A stretch of 64,000 nt of DNA from JAMHWF01 sp048500255 (GTDB lineage Bacteria; Pseudomonadota; Gammaproteobacteria; Burkholderiales; Burkholderiaceae_C). Below are positions 10,789 through 21,707 of the stretch, one piece after another. The stretch is taken from positions 434,001-498,000 of the forward strand of contig JASNYH010000001.1 of NCBI GenBank assembly GCA_048500255.1, in the 5' to 3' direction. The notes beneath the pieces were generated by a model. That model ran no database searches and was not told where the DNA came from. It worked only from the letters and a program-made list of their open reading frames with translations. Numbering within the stretch: the first letter of the stretch is position 1; the number at the start of each line of letters is the position of its first letter. Made by a program: the position numbers and the translations under genes.

Positions 10789-12578
10789 CAGTAGGCCTCG
10801 AGCGCGAGCGCCGTGACGCTGCCGGCCCCGTCGACGATGCTGTCGCGCAGGCCCGGCACGCGCGTCAGGATGTGCTCGGCATAGAACTGCGCCGTCGCCA
10901 CCTTGGCGGCCATGAATTCGGCATCGTCGCCGGCCGCGAGTCGCTCCTCGGCGACGAGCAGCGCGCGCGCCATCTGCCAGCCGGCGACCGTGTTGCCGGC
11001 GAGCATGAGATACGGTACCGAACCCGCGAACACGGCGTTCGGCTGCGCCGAGGCCTGCTCGACGACGAAGCCGACGACCTGCTCGAAGGCTTCGCGCGCC
11101 GCGCGCAGCCGGCGCCCGACGATACGCGCCGCAGCGCTGTCGCGCTTGGCGAGTTCGGCCTCGGTCGCGGCGATCTGCGCTGCGACGCGGCGCGCCGTCG
11201 CGCCGCCGTCGCGCAACGTCTTGCGTCCGACCAGGTCGTTGGCCTGGATCGCCGTCGTGCCTTCGTAGATCGTCAGGATCTTGGCGTCGCGGTAATACTG
11301 CGCCGCGCCCGTCTCCTCGATGAAGCCCATGCCGCCGTGCACCTGCACGCCGAGGTTGGTGACTTCGAGGCTCATCTCGGTGCCGAAGCCCTTGACCAGC
11401 GGCACCATGAACTCGTACCAGGCCTGGCTGGCGCGTCGCGTCTCGGCGTCGTGCGAGGCATGCGCCGTGTCGTAGGCGGCTGCGGCCGCCAGCGCCATCG
11501 CGCGCGAGCCCTCCGTCAGCGCGCGCATCGTCATCAGCATGCGGCGCACGTCGGGGTGGTGGATGATCGGCGCGCTGCCGGGCAGCGAACCGTCGACCGG
11601 CCGCGATTGCACGCGCTCGCGCGCGTACTGCACGGCCTTCTGGTAGGCGCGCTCGGCGATCGCGATGCCCTGGATGCCGACGGCATAGCGCGCCGCGTTC
11701 ATCATGATGAACATCGTCTCGAGGCCGCGGTTCTCCTCGCCGACCAGCCAGCCGACGGCGCCGCCGTGGTCGCCGTACTGCAGCACGGCGGTCGGGCTGG
11801 CCTTGATGCCCATCTTGTGCTCGATGCTCACGCAGTGCACGTCGTTGCGCTCGCCCGGCCGGCCGTCGGCGCCGACGAGGTGCTTGGGCACCAGGAACAG
11901 GCTGATGCCCTTGACTCCCGGCGGCGCGCCCGTCACCCGCGCGAGTGCGAGATGGACGATGTTCTCCGCCATGTCGTGCTCACCGTAGGTGATGAAGATC
12001 TTCGTCCCGAAGATGCGGTACGTGCCGTCGGGCTGCGGCTCGGCGCGCGTGCGCACGAGCGCGAGGTCGCTGCCGGCCTGCGGCTCGGTCAGGTTCATCG
12101 TGCCCGTCCAGGTGCCGTCGACGAGCTTGGGCAGGTAGGTCTGCTGCTGCTCGGGCGTGCCGGCGATGAGCAGCGCCTCGATCGCGGCGTCGGTCAGCAG
12201 CGGGCACAGCGCGAAGCTGAGGTTCGCGCTGTTGAGCATCTCGATGCACGCGGCGGCGATCGTCTTGGGCAGGCCCTGACCGCCGATCGAGCTCGGATGC
12301 TGCAGTCCCTGCCACCCGCCCGCGGCGAACTGGCGGAACGCCTGGCGAAAGCCCGGCGTCGTCGTCACCTGGCCGTCGTGAAACGACGACGGCGCCCGAT
12401 CGCCTTCGATGTTGAGCGGTGCGACGACCTGCTCGTTGAAGCGCGCGCATTCCTCGAGCACGGCCTGCGCCGTGTCGGCCCCCGCCTCCTCGAAGCCGGG
12501 CAGTCGCGTCAGCGACGCGAGCCCGGCCAGCTCCGTCATGGCAAACAGCAGGTCCTTGACCGGCGCGCGATACGTCAT
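10788..12578 (-). CDS. Acyl-CoA dehydrogenase, long form with extra C-terminal domain
   Basis: FAD enzyme that introduces a trans-2,3 double bond into an acyl-CoA and reduces ETF. Its 596 residues exceed the usual 380, matching the subgroup with an N-terminal helical extension and a C-terminal domain that also contains DmdC-type enzymes. Visible motifs are the FAD/substrate segment MNLTEPQAGSDLALVRTRAE near residue 155, GTKIFITYGEHD near 187, the Arg-bearing GVQVHGGMGFIEE and the catalytic Glu in ILTIYEGTTAIQANDLVGRK near 435. The chain length and natural substrate cannot be read from sequence. etfA lies 42 bp upstream and the NMO-like gene overlaps at the 3' end, consistent with one electron-transfer operon. 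Confidence 0.92.
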   Translation of the reverse strand: MTYRAPVKDLLFAMTELAGLASLTRLPGFEEAGADTAQAVLEECARFNEQVVAPLNIEGDRAPSSFHDGQVTTTPGFRQAFRQFAAGGWQGLQHPSSIGGQGLPKTIAAACIEMLNSANLSFALCPLLTDAAIEALLIAGTPEQQQTYLPKLVDGTWTGTMNLTEPQAGSDLALVRTRAEPQPDGTYRIFGTKIFITYGEHDMAENIVHLALARVTGAPPGVKGISLFLVPKHLVGADGRPGERNDVHCVSIEHKMGIKASPTAVLQYGDHGGAVGWLVGEENRGLETMFIMMNAARYAVGIQGIAIAERAYQKAVQYARERVQSRPVDGSLPGSAPIIHHPDVRRMLMTMRALTEGSRAMALAAAAAYDTAHASHDAETRRASQAWYEFMVPLVKGFGTEMSLEVTNLGVQVHGGMGFIEETGAAQYYRDAKILTIYEGTTAIQANDLVGRKTLRDGGATARRVAAQIAATEAELAKRDSAAARIVGRRLRAAREAFEQVVGFVVEQASAQPNAVFAGSVPYLMLAGNTVAGWQMARALLVAEERLAAGDDAEFMAAKVATAQFYAEHILTRVPGLRDSIVDGAGSVTALALEAY

Positions 12579-12620
12579 GGGGTCACTCCGGTGGGCGGGG
12601 GGATGGGTACAGCGGCGTCT

Positions 12621-13553
12621 TCAGAGCGCCTTCACGAGCTCGGGCACCGCGGTGAACAGGTCGGCCTCGAGGCCGTAGTCGGCGACGGCGAAGATCGGCG
12701 CCTCGGGATCCTTGTTGATCGCGACGATGACCTTGCTGTCCTTCATGCCGGCCAGATGCTGGATCGCACCGCTGATGCCCGCGGCGATGTAGAGCTGCGG
12801 GGCGACGATCTTGCCCGTCTGGCCGACCTGCCAGTCGTTGGGCGCGTAGCCGGCGTCGACCGCGGCGCGGCTCGCGCCGAGCGCCGCACCGAGCTTGTCG
12901 GCCAGCGGCGCGAGGACTTCGGTGAACTTGTCGCTCGAGCCCATCGCGCGGCCACCCGACACGATGATCTTGGCCGCCGTCAGCTCGGGCCGGTCGAGCT
13001 TGACGATCTCGGCGCCGACGAAGGACGACAGCGCGCCGTCGGCCACGGCGGCGATCGTCTCGACCGAGGCGCTGCCGCCCGCCGCAGGTGCCGGGTCGAA
13101 GCCCGTCGTGCGCACCGTGATCACCTTGACATTGTCGGCGCTCTGCACCGTGGCGATGGCGTTGCCGGCGTAGATCGGCCGCTCGAAGGTGTCGGGCGAC
13201 ACGACCTTGACGATGTCGCTGATCTGCGCAACGTCGAGCAGCGCGGCGACGCGGGGCGCGACGTTCTTGCCGTGCGCCGTCGCGGGGAAGAGCAGATGGC
13301 TGTAGCCGCCGGCGAGGGCCAGCACCTGCGCCGCGACGTTCTCGGCCAACTGCTCGGCGAGGCTCGCGCCGTCTGCGTGCAGCACCTTGGTCACGCCGGC
13401 GATCTGCGCGGCGGACTGCGCGGCGCCGCCGGCGTTCTGGCCGGCGACGAGCACGTGCACGTCGCCGCCGCAGGCCGCGGCGGCCGTCACCGTGTTGAGC
13501 GTCGCGCCCTTGAGCGTGCCGTGGTCGTGTTCGGCAATGACGAGGACAGCCAT
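12621..13553 (-). CDS. etfA: Electron transfer flavoprotein alpha subunit
   Basis: FAD-binding large subunit of ETF, which takes electrons from acyl-CoA dehydrogenases to ETF-quinone oxidoreductase. The 310 residues begin MAVLVIAEHDHGTLKGATL. The C-terminal FAD domain is typical, with VSGGRAMGSSDKF, GQTGKIVAPQLYIAAGISGAIQH and VAINKDPEAPIFAVADYGLEAD. Two ATGs are adjacent (13556 and 13553). The ribosome-binding site GGGAGG ends one base before the first and four before the second, so I prefer 13553. That site is inside an inverted repeat (separate entry). etfB is upstream across an 85-bp gap holding a GC-rich repeat. Confidence 0.96.
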   Translation of the reverse strand: MAVLVIAEHDHGTLKGATLNTVTAAAACGGDVHVLVAGQNAGGAAQSAAQIAGVTKVLHADGASLAEQLAENVAAQVLALAGGYSHLLFPATAHGKNVAPRVAALLDVAQISDIVKVVSPDTFERPIYAGNAIATVQSADNVKVITVRTTGFDPAPAAGGSASVETIAAVADGALSSFVGAEIVKLDRPELTAAKIIVSGGRAMGSSDKFTEVLAPLADKLGAALGASRAAVDAGYAPNDWQVGQTGKIVAPQLYIAAGISGAIQHLAGMKDSKVIVAINKDPEAPIFAVADYGLEADLFTAVPELVKAL

Positions 13554-13588
13554 CATGCCTCCCGCCGGGCCGCCCCAAGGGAGGCATG
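13554..13588 (-). promoter_or_regulatory. Hairpin sequestering the etfA ribosome-binding site
   Basis: A perfect 10-bp inverted repeat (13554-13563 against 13579-13588, 15-base loop) forms, in the minus-strand RNA, CAUGCCUCCC pairing with GGGAGGCAUG. The 3' arm holds the GGGAGG ribosome-binding site and the first ATG of etfA, so initiation would be blocked when the stem is closed. The pairing is seen directly; a regulatory effect is inference. Confidence 0.55.
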
Positions 13589-13636
13589 CGCCCCCCCGGG
13601 GGGCAGCGAACGACTGTGAGCGTGGGGGTTGTTCAT
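13569..13636. repeat. GC-rich intergenic repeat of the Burkholderiales type
   Basis: The etfB-etfA gap holds GGCCGCCCCAAGGG, then CCCCCCCGGGGGGCAGCGAA and GTGAGCGTGGGGG. From memory, very similar strings (GGGGGGCAGCGAACG...GTGAGCGTGGGGG) recur between genes in many Comamonadaceae and related genomes. Only one copy is seen here. Its C-run/G-run is self-complementary and would form a strong hairpin in RNA. Confidence 0.6.
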
Positions 13637-13638
13637 TT

Positions 13639-14388
13639 CTAGATCACCTTCGCTTCATTCTTCAGCTTGGCCACGAGCGCGGCCACGTCGGGCACCTTGA
13701 CGCCGGCGCCGCGCTTGGGCGGCTCGGCGACCTTGAGCGTCTTCAGCCGCGGCGCCACGTCGACACCGAGGTCGGCGGGCTTGAGCGTCTCGAGCGGCTT
13801 CTTCTTGGCCTTCATGATGTTGGGCAGCGTCACGTAGCGCGGCTCGTTCAGGCGCAGGTCGGTCGTGACGACGGCGGGCAGCTTGAGCTTCAACGTCTCG
13901 AGGCCGCCGTCGATTTCGCGCGTGACGGTCGCGTGGCCGTCGGCCACCTCGACCTTGCTCGCGAACGTGGCCTGGCCGATGCCGGCGAGCGCCGCCAGCA
14001 TCTGCCCGGTCTGGTTGCAGTCGTCGTCGATCGCCTGCTTGCCAAGGATGACGAGCTGCGGCTGCTCCTTGTCGACCAGCGCCTTGAGGAGCTTGGCCAC
14101 GGCCAGCGGCTGCAGCTCGTCGGCCGTCTCGACGAGGATGGCGCGGTCGGCGCCGATCGCCATCGCGGTGCGCAACGTCTCCTGGCACTGCGCGACGCCG
14201 CACGAGACGGCGACGATCTCGCTGACGACGCCCTTCTCCTTCAACCGCACGGCCTCCTCGACGGCGATCTCGTCGAAGGGGTTCATGCTCATCTTGACAT
14301 TGGCGACATCGACGCCGGTGCCGTCGCTCTTGACGCGCACCTTTACGTTGTAGTCGACCACGCGCTTGACAGCGACGAGGGCTTTCAT
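13639..14388 (-). CDS. etfB: Electron transfer flavoprotein beta subunit
   Basis: AMP-binding small subunit of ETF, 249 residues. It starts MKALVAVKRVVDYNVKVRVK, the conserved ETF-beta N-terminus. It also carries VKMSMNPFDEIAVEEAVRLK, the ETF-beta signature region, and DDDCNQTGQMLAALAG near residues 120-136. GGAG lies seven bases before the ATG at 14388. It is the first gene of the etfB-etfA-acyl-CoA dehydrogenase-NMO run, and a 14-bp palindrome about 95 bases upstream is a candidate operator for the operon. It is divergent from murI. Confidence 0.97.
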   Translation of the reverse strand: MKALVAVKRVVDYNVKVRVKSDGTGVDVANVKMSMNPFDEIAVEEAVRLKEKGVVSEIVAVSCGVAQCQETLRTAMAIGADRAILVETADELQPLAVAKLLKALVDKEQPQLVILGKQAIDDDCNQTGQMLAALAGIGQATFASKVEVADGHATVTREIDGGLETLKLKLPAVVTTDLRLNEPRYVTLPNIMKAKKKPLETLKPADLGVDVAPRLKTLKVAEPPKRGAGVKVPDVAALVAKLKNEAKVI

Positions 14389-14482
14389 CGGCAAACTCCG
14401 GCCATACGGCGATCACGTTGGAAACAGAGGATTCTAGTGTTCGGTGCCTGTTGCGAAGGCGTCGCCGAGACTACCATGAAAT

Positions 14483-14496
14483 AGAACGATCGTTCT
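14483..14496. promoter_or_regulatory. 14-bp perfect palindrome between etfB and murI, likely TetR-type operator
   Basis: AGAACGATCGTTCT is a perfect palindrome in the 141-bp divergent region. Palindromes of this length and layout are bound by TetR-family regulators. Fatty-acid-degradation and etf genes of betaproteobacteria are known to be under such regulators (FadP/PsrA type); the match to a specific regulator was not tested. The site could also affect murI, whose start is 34 bp away. Confidence 0.55.
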
Positions 14497-14529
14497 TTTT
14501 TCGCCGCACCCGATAGACTGGCCGCCCCC

Positions 14530-15345
14530 ATGTCGCCAGAGACCGCCGACCTTCCCGCGCCGCACGTCGGCGTGTTCGACTCGGGCGTCGGCGGGCTGTC
14601 GGTGCTGCGCGCGATCCGCGCGGCGCTGCCCGGCGCGACGCTGACCTATCTCGCCGACACGGCGCATGCGCCCTACGGCGATCGCGACGGCGCGCACGCG
14701 CTGCAGCGCTCGCACCGCATCACGGAGGCGCTGATCGCGCGCGACGCCGACACGATCGTCGTCGCATGCAACACGGCGACGGCGGCGGCGATCGACAGCC
14801 TGCGCGAGCGCTGGCCCGGCGTGAGCTTCGTCGGCGTCGAGCCCGGCATCAAGCCGGCGCTCGCCTTGTCGCGCCGCGGGCGCATCGGCGTGATGGCGAC
14901 GCCGGCGACGCTGCGCAGCGAGCGCTTTGCGCGGCTGTGCCGCGCTCACGCCGGCACGGCGCACATCCACCCCGAGCCCTGCCCCGGGCTTGCGGCGCTG
15001 ATCGAGGCCGGCGACCTCGACGCGCCGGCGCTGCGCGAGGCAATCGCCGGCCATGGGCGCGCGCTGCGGCGCGCCGACGTCGACGTCGTCGTGCTCGGCT
15101 GCACGCACTATGCGTTCGCGCGCCACCACATCGAACAGGCGCTCGGCGAGCATGTCGCGGTGATCGACACGGCCGATGCCGTCGCGCGCCGCGTCGCGCG
15201 CGTCGTCGGCGAGGAGGCGGCGTCGCACGCCGCTGCTGGCGGCGCGGTGAACCTCGCGACGACGGGCGATATCGCGGAACTGCAGCGCATCGCCGCGCGA
15301 TGGCTGGGGCTGCGCGCCGACGTCGAACTCTGCGCTCAAGTCTGA
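14530..15345 (+). CDS. murI: Glutamate racemase
   Basis: Cytosolic cofactor-independent racemase supplying D-glutamate for peptidoglycan. The 271 residues contain the N-terminal VGVFDSGVGGLSVLRAI with the conserved Asp/Ser, and the two catalytic cysteines in IVVACNTATAAAIDSL (about Cys80) and VVVLGCTHYAFARHH (about Cys190). YLADTAHAPYGDRD is the conserved substrate-binding segment. No clear ribosome-binding site precedes the ATG, and a TAGACT -10-like element 11 bases upstream would give a nearly leaderless mRNA. The 3' end overlaps the convergent MFS gene by 10 bp. Confidence 0.95.
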   Translation: MSPETADLPAPHVGVFDSGVGGLSVLRAIRAALPGATLTYLADTAHAPYGDRDGAHALQRSHRITEALIARDADTIVVACNTATAAAIDSLRERWPGVSFVGVEPGIKPALALSRRGRIGVMATPATLRSERFARLCRAHAGTAHIHPEPCPGLAALIEAGDLDAPALREAIAGHGRALRRADVDVVVLGCTHYAFARHHIEQALGEHVAVIDTADAVARRVARVVGEEAASHAAAGGAVNLATTGDIAELQRIAARWLGLRADVELCAQV

Positions 15346-16634
15346 AGCGCCGCGCGTTCGCCGCGCCCCACATCGATGTTCTGCAGCAGCGCGAGGCCGA
15401 GCGCGAAAAAGGCGCCCGTGGTCAGGATCGCGACGCGATGGTTGCCTTCGGTGGCCCAGGTCACGGCGCCGTAGGTCAGCGGCCCGACGATCGCCGACAG
15501 CCGCGTGGCAAAGGTCCACAGCCCGTAGAACTCGCCGAGCCGCGCCGGCGGCGCCAGCGCGCCGGCGAGCGCACGACCGGCCGACTGACTCGATCCCATG
15601 CAGACGCCGGCGATGACGGCGGCGACCCAGAACACCGACGCCGTGCGCGCCAGCGCGGCGAGCACCGTCATCACGATCCAGCCGGCGAGCGTCCAGGCCA
15701 GCGCGTGCCGGTGGCCGACGCGGTCCTGGAAGTAGCCGAAGCCGAACGCGCCGACGGCCGCCGCGATGTTGACCAGGAACACGAGCATCATCGTGTCGGC
15801 CTGGCGAAAGCCCAGCGTCTGCTCGGCATAGACGGCGGCCAGCGCGATGACGACGGCGATACCGGCCTGGTAGCTCGCGCCGCAGGCGAGCAGCCAGACG
15901 AAGTCGCGGTAGCGGCGCGCCTGATGCCAGGTCGACGCCAGGCGTCGCAGCGCAGTGCCCACGCCGTCTGCACGCGCGCCCGCCGCCTGCGGCGCGGCGT
16001 GCTCGCGCAGCAGCGCGAACGTGAACGCTGCCGACGCCGCATAGAGGCCGGCCGTGATCAGCATCGTGACCGGCACGAACTCCGTCGCCGGCAGGCCGCG
16101 CGCCTGGGCGTGCAGCACGTAGGCGAGGCTCGCGCCGAGCGCCAGCATGCCGCCGAGATAGCCGAAGCTCCAGCCCCAGCCCGACACGCGGCCGAGTGCG
16201 TCGTGCCGCGCCAGTTCGGGCAGGAAGGCGGCCGTCAGCGACTCGCCGATCGCAAAGCAAGTATTCGACACGACGATCAGCAGCGCCGCCGCGACGACGT
16301 CGCCGCGGTTCACCAGCGCCAGCGCCGCCGTCGCGCCGACGCAGCCCACCGTCGCGAACACGAGCAGCCGCTTCTTGGCCGCGCGCAGGTCGGCCCAGGC
16401 GCCGATCGCCGGCATCGCGAGCATCACGATGGCGCTCGACACGGCGATCGCCAGCGTCCACGCGAACGTCGCCCAAGTCGCGTTGCCGGCAACGACGCCG
16501 ACGAAGTAGGCATTGAACACGGCCGTCAGCACGACCGTCGTGTAGCCCGAGTTGGCGAAGTCGTACATCGCCCAGCCGAAGACTTCGCGCCTGCGCACGC
16601 CGGGGTTCAGCGCGTCCTGCGGAAAAAGGGCCAT
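15336..16634 (-). CDS. MFS transporter, UMF1/Atg22-like family
   Basis: Integral membrane transporter of 432 residues with about 12 hydrophobic segments. The N-terminus RREVFGWAMYDFANSGYTTVVLTAVFNAYF is the hallmark of the UMF1 (Atg22-like) group, and AIGAWADLRAAKKRLL is the loop between TM2 and TM3 seen in MFS proteins. The substrate is unknown; yeast Atg22 exports amino acids from the vacuole, but bacterial members are uncharacterised. It follows the tRNA-Leu gene in the same direction and ends 10 bp inside murI. Confidence 0.85.
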   Translation of the reverse strand: MALFPQDALNPGVRRREVFGWAMYDFANSGYTTVVLTAVFNAYFVGVVAGNATWATFAWTLAIAVSSAIVMLAMPAIGAWADLRAAKKRLLVFATVGCVGATAALALVNRGDVVAAALLIVVSNTCFAIGESLTAAFLPELARHDALGRVSGWGWSFGYLGGMLALGASLAYVLHAQARGLPATEFVPVTMLITAGLYAASAAFTFALLREHAAPQAAGARADGVGTALRRLASTWHQARRYRDFVWLLACGASYQAGIAVVIALAAVYAEQTLGFRQADTMMLVFLVNIAAAVGAFGFGYFQDRVGHRHALAWTLAGWIVMTVLAALARTASVFWVAAVIAGVCMGSSQSAGRALAGALAPPARLGEFYGLWTFATRLSAIVGPLTYGAVTWATEGNHRVAILTTGAFFALGLALLQNIDVGRGERAALQT

Positions 16635-16681
16635 GGCTTCTCCTGCGCCGGAGACGGCGCGGGCGTCGGGGGAATCGCGTG

Positions 16682-16772
16682 TGGTGCCCGAGACCGGGCT
16701 CGAACCGGTACGCCCGTTTCACGGGGCGGCGGATTTTAAGTCCGCTGTGTCTGCCTATTCCACCACTCGGGC
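16682..16772 (-). tRNA. tRNA-Leu (anticodon UAA)
   Basis: The complement folds as a class II tRNA. The acceptor stem is GCCCGAG against CTCGGGC with encoded CCA, the D-arm is GTGGAATAGGCAGACAC, the anticodon loop is CTTAAAA giving UAA, a long variable arm follows, and the T-arm contains GGTTCGAGCC. It is third and last in the Gly-Cys-Leu set on the minus strand. Confidence 0.95.
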
Positions 16773-16804
16773 GCCGGCGGATTATCGGGCGATGCGGCGG
16801 GCAG

Positions 16805-16832
16805 AAAAAAGGGCCTCGACATTGCGAGGCCC
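16805..16832 (-). terminator. Rho-independent terminator after tRNA-Cys
   Basis: On the minus strand GGGCCTCG-6 base loop-CGAGGCCC is followed directly by six T residues. It begins about 7 bases after the tRNA-Cys CCA end and lies before tRNA-Leu. Confidence 0.85.
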
Positions 16833-16838
16833 CGAGTC

Positions 16839-16912
16839 TGGAGGCGCGGGCCGGAGTCGAACCGACCTACACGGATTTGCAATCCGGTGCATAACCGCTT
16901 TGCTACCGCGCC
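16839..16912 (-). tRNA. tRNA-Cys (anticodon GCA)
   Basis: Class I tRNA of 74 bases including encoded CCA. The acceptor stem is GGCGCGG against CCGCGCC with discriminator U, the anticodon loop is ATTGCAAAT giving GCA, and the T-loop is GGTTCGACTCC. Terminator-like hairpins flank it on both sides. Confidence 0.95.
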
Positions 16913-16921
16913 GATGATGTC

Positions 16922-16948
16922 AAAAAGGGAAGCGCAAGCGCTTCCCTT
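16922..16948 (-). terminator. Rho-independent terminator after tRNA-Gly
   Basis: An 8-10 bp stem, AAGGGAAGCG against CGCTTCCCTT, with a 4-base loop and a T5 run on the minus strand. It sits between tRNA-Gly and tRNA-Cys, so some transcription may stop here or the hairpin may aid processing. Confidence 0.8.
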
Positions 16949-16957
16949 CGAAAAACC

Positions 16958-17033
16958 TGGAGCGGGAGACGAGTCTCGAACTCGCGACCTCAACCTTGGC
17001 AAGGTTGCGCTCTACCAACTGAGCTACTCCCGC
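16958..17033 (-). tRNA. tRNA-Gly (anticodon GCC)
   Basis: Class I tRNA of 76 bases with encoded CCA. The acceptor stem is GCGGGAG against CTCCCGC, the D-arm is AGCTCAGTTGGTAGAGC, the anticodon loop is CTTGCCAAG giving GCC, and the T-arm is GCGAGTTCGAGACTCG. It is the first gene of the three-tRNA set, with a TATAAT promoter element about 45 bases upstream. Confidence 0.96.
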
Positions 17034-17076
17034 ACATCGCGCTTCGGCCGCACATCGCTGCGCGATCGAAGCACGC

Positions 17077-17082
17077 ATTATA
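17077..17082 (-). promoter_or_regulatory. -10 element of the tRNA-Gly/Cys/Leu promoter
   Basis: A consensus TATAAT on the minus strand lies 44 bases before the tRNA-Gly 5' end, in the gap after the lon stop codon. The hexamer at -35 (around TGCAGT) is weak. A TATAAT in such GC-rich DNA is distinctive. Confidence 0.6.
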
Positions 17083-17121
17083 GACGCAGTCGCTGCACGA
17101 CTGCACGCCCTGCGCTCGTCG

Positions 17122-19539
<2,418 letters not shown>

Positions 19540-19562
19540 GCTTAACTCTCCTTCTCAGTCCC

Positions 19563-19590
19563 ATGTGCGGCACGGGCCGGCGATTGCAAG
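19563..19590 (-). promoter_or_regulatory. Possible heat-shock (sigma-32) promoter of lon
   Basis: On the minus strand CTTGCAA, 13 bases, then CCGCACAT resembles the sigma-32 pattern (CTTGAAA and CCCCATnT) about 25 bases before the lon start. lon is a heat-shock gene in related bacteria. The match is imperfect. Confidence 0.35.
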
Positions 19591-19633
19591 GGCCCGCGGT
19601 GCGCCGTCGCCAGCAGCCGGGCGGCGGACGCGC

Positions 19634-20899
<1,266 letters not shown>

Positions 20900-21048
20900 G
20901 GATTCAGTCTCGGCGCTGCACGTCGGGGGCGGGGTTGCTCCAATGATAGAGGAATCGCACCCGTGCTCGCGCCGACAATATGGACGGCCTTCGCAGGGTT
21001 GTTCGCCGCGCTGCTGTCGGCCGCGGCGTGCGGCGCGACGGTCGGGCG

Positions 21049-21657
21049 TCAGCCGCGCTTGGCGATGACCTGGTCGATCAGGCCGTAGTCCTTGGCCTCG
21101 TCCGACGACATGAAGAAGTCGCGCTCCGAGTCGAGCTTGACCTTCTCCAGCGGCTGGCCGGTGCGCTCGGCCAGGATCTGGTTCAGCCGCTCGCGCAGCT
21201 TGAGGATCTCGCGCGCCTGGATCTCGATGTCGGTGGCCTGGCCCTGCGCGCCGCCCGAGGGCTGGTGGATCATGATGCGCGAGTTGGGCAGCGCAAAGCG
21301 CTTGCCCTTGGCGCCGGCGGCCAGCAGGAAGGCGCCCATGCTCGCCGCCAGGCCCATGCACAGCGTCGACACGTCGGGCTTGATGAACTGCATCGTGTCG
21401 AAGATCGACAGCCCCGCGCTGACGCTGCCGCCCGGCGAGTTGATGTACAGCGAGATGTCCTTGTCGGGGTTCTCGCTCTCGAGGAACAGGAGCTGAGCGA
21501 CGACCAGGTTCGCCGTCTGGTCGTTGACCGGCCCGACGAGGAAGATCACGCGCTCGCGCAGCAGGCGGCTGTAGATGTCGTAGGCGCGCTCGCCGCGCCC
21601 CGACTGCTCGATCACGATGGGCACCATGCCCAGTCCTTGCGTTTCCAGTGCGCTCAT
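21049..21657 (-). CDS. clpP: ClpP protease, proteolytic subunit
   Basis: Serine peptidase that forms the two-ring degradation chamber used by ClpX. The 202 residues show the catalytic Ser in MGLAASMGAFLLAAG and the catalytic His in RIMIHQPSGGAQGQ, in family positions (about 106 and 131). FLVGPVNDQTANLVVAQLLFLE is the handle region. The ATG at 21657 is preceded by AAGGA at five bases. It lies between tig and clpX in the same direction. Confidence 0.98.
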   Translation of the reverse strand: MSALETQGLGMVPIVIEQSGRGERAYDIYSRLLRERVIFLVGPVNDQTANLVVAQLLFLESENPDKDISLYINSPGGSVSAGLSIFDTMQFIKPDVSTLCMGLAASMGAFLLAAGAKGKRFALPNSRIMIHQPSGGAQGQATDIEIQAREILKLRERLNQILAERTGQPLEKVKLDSERDFFMSSDEAKDYGLIDQVIAKRG

Positions 21658-21707
21658 GGGCGTCCTTCGCTATCTCGGTTCGTCGTGGGGACCCGTCGCG
21701 GGCCGGC

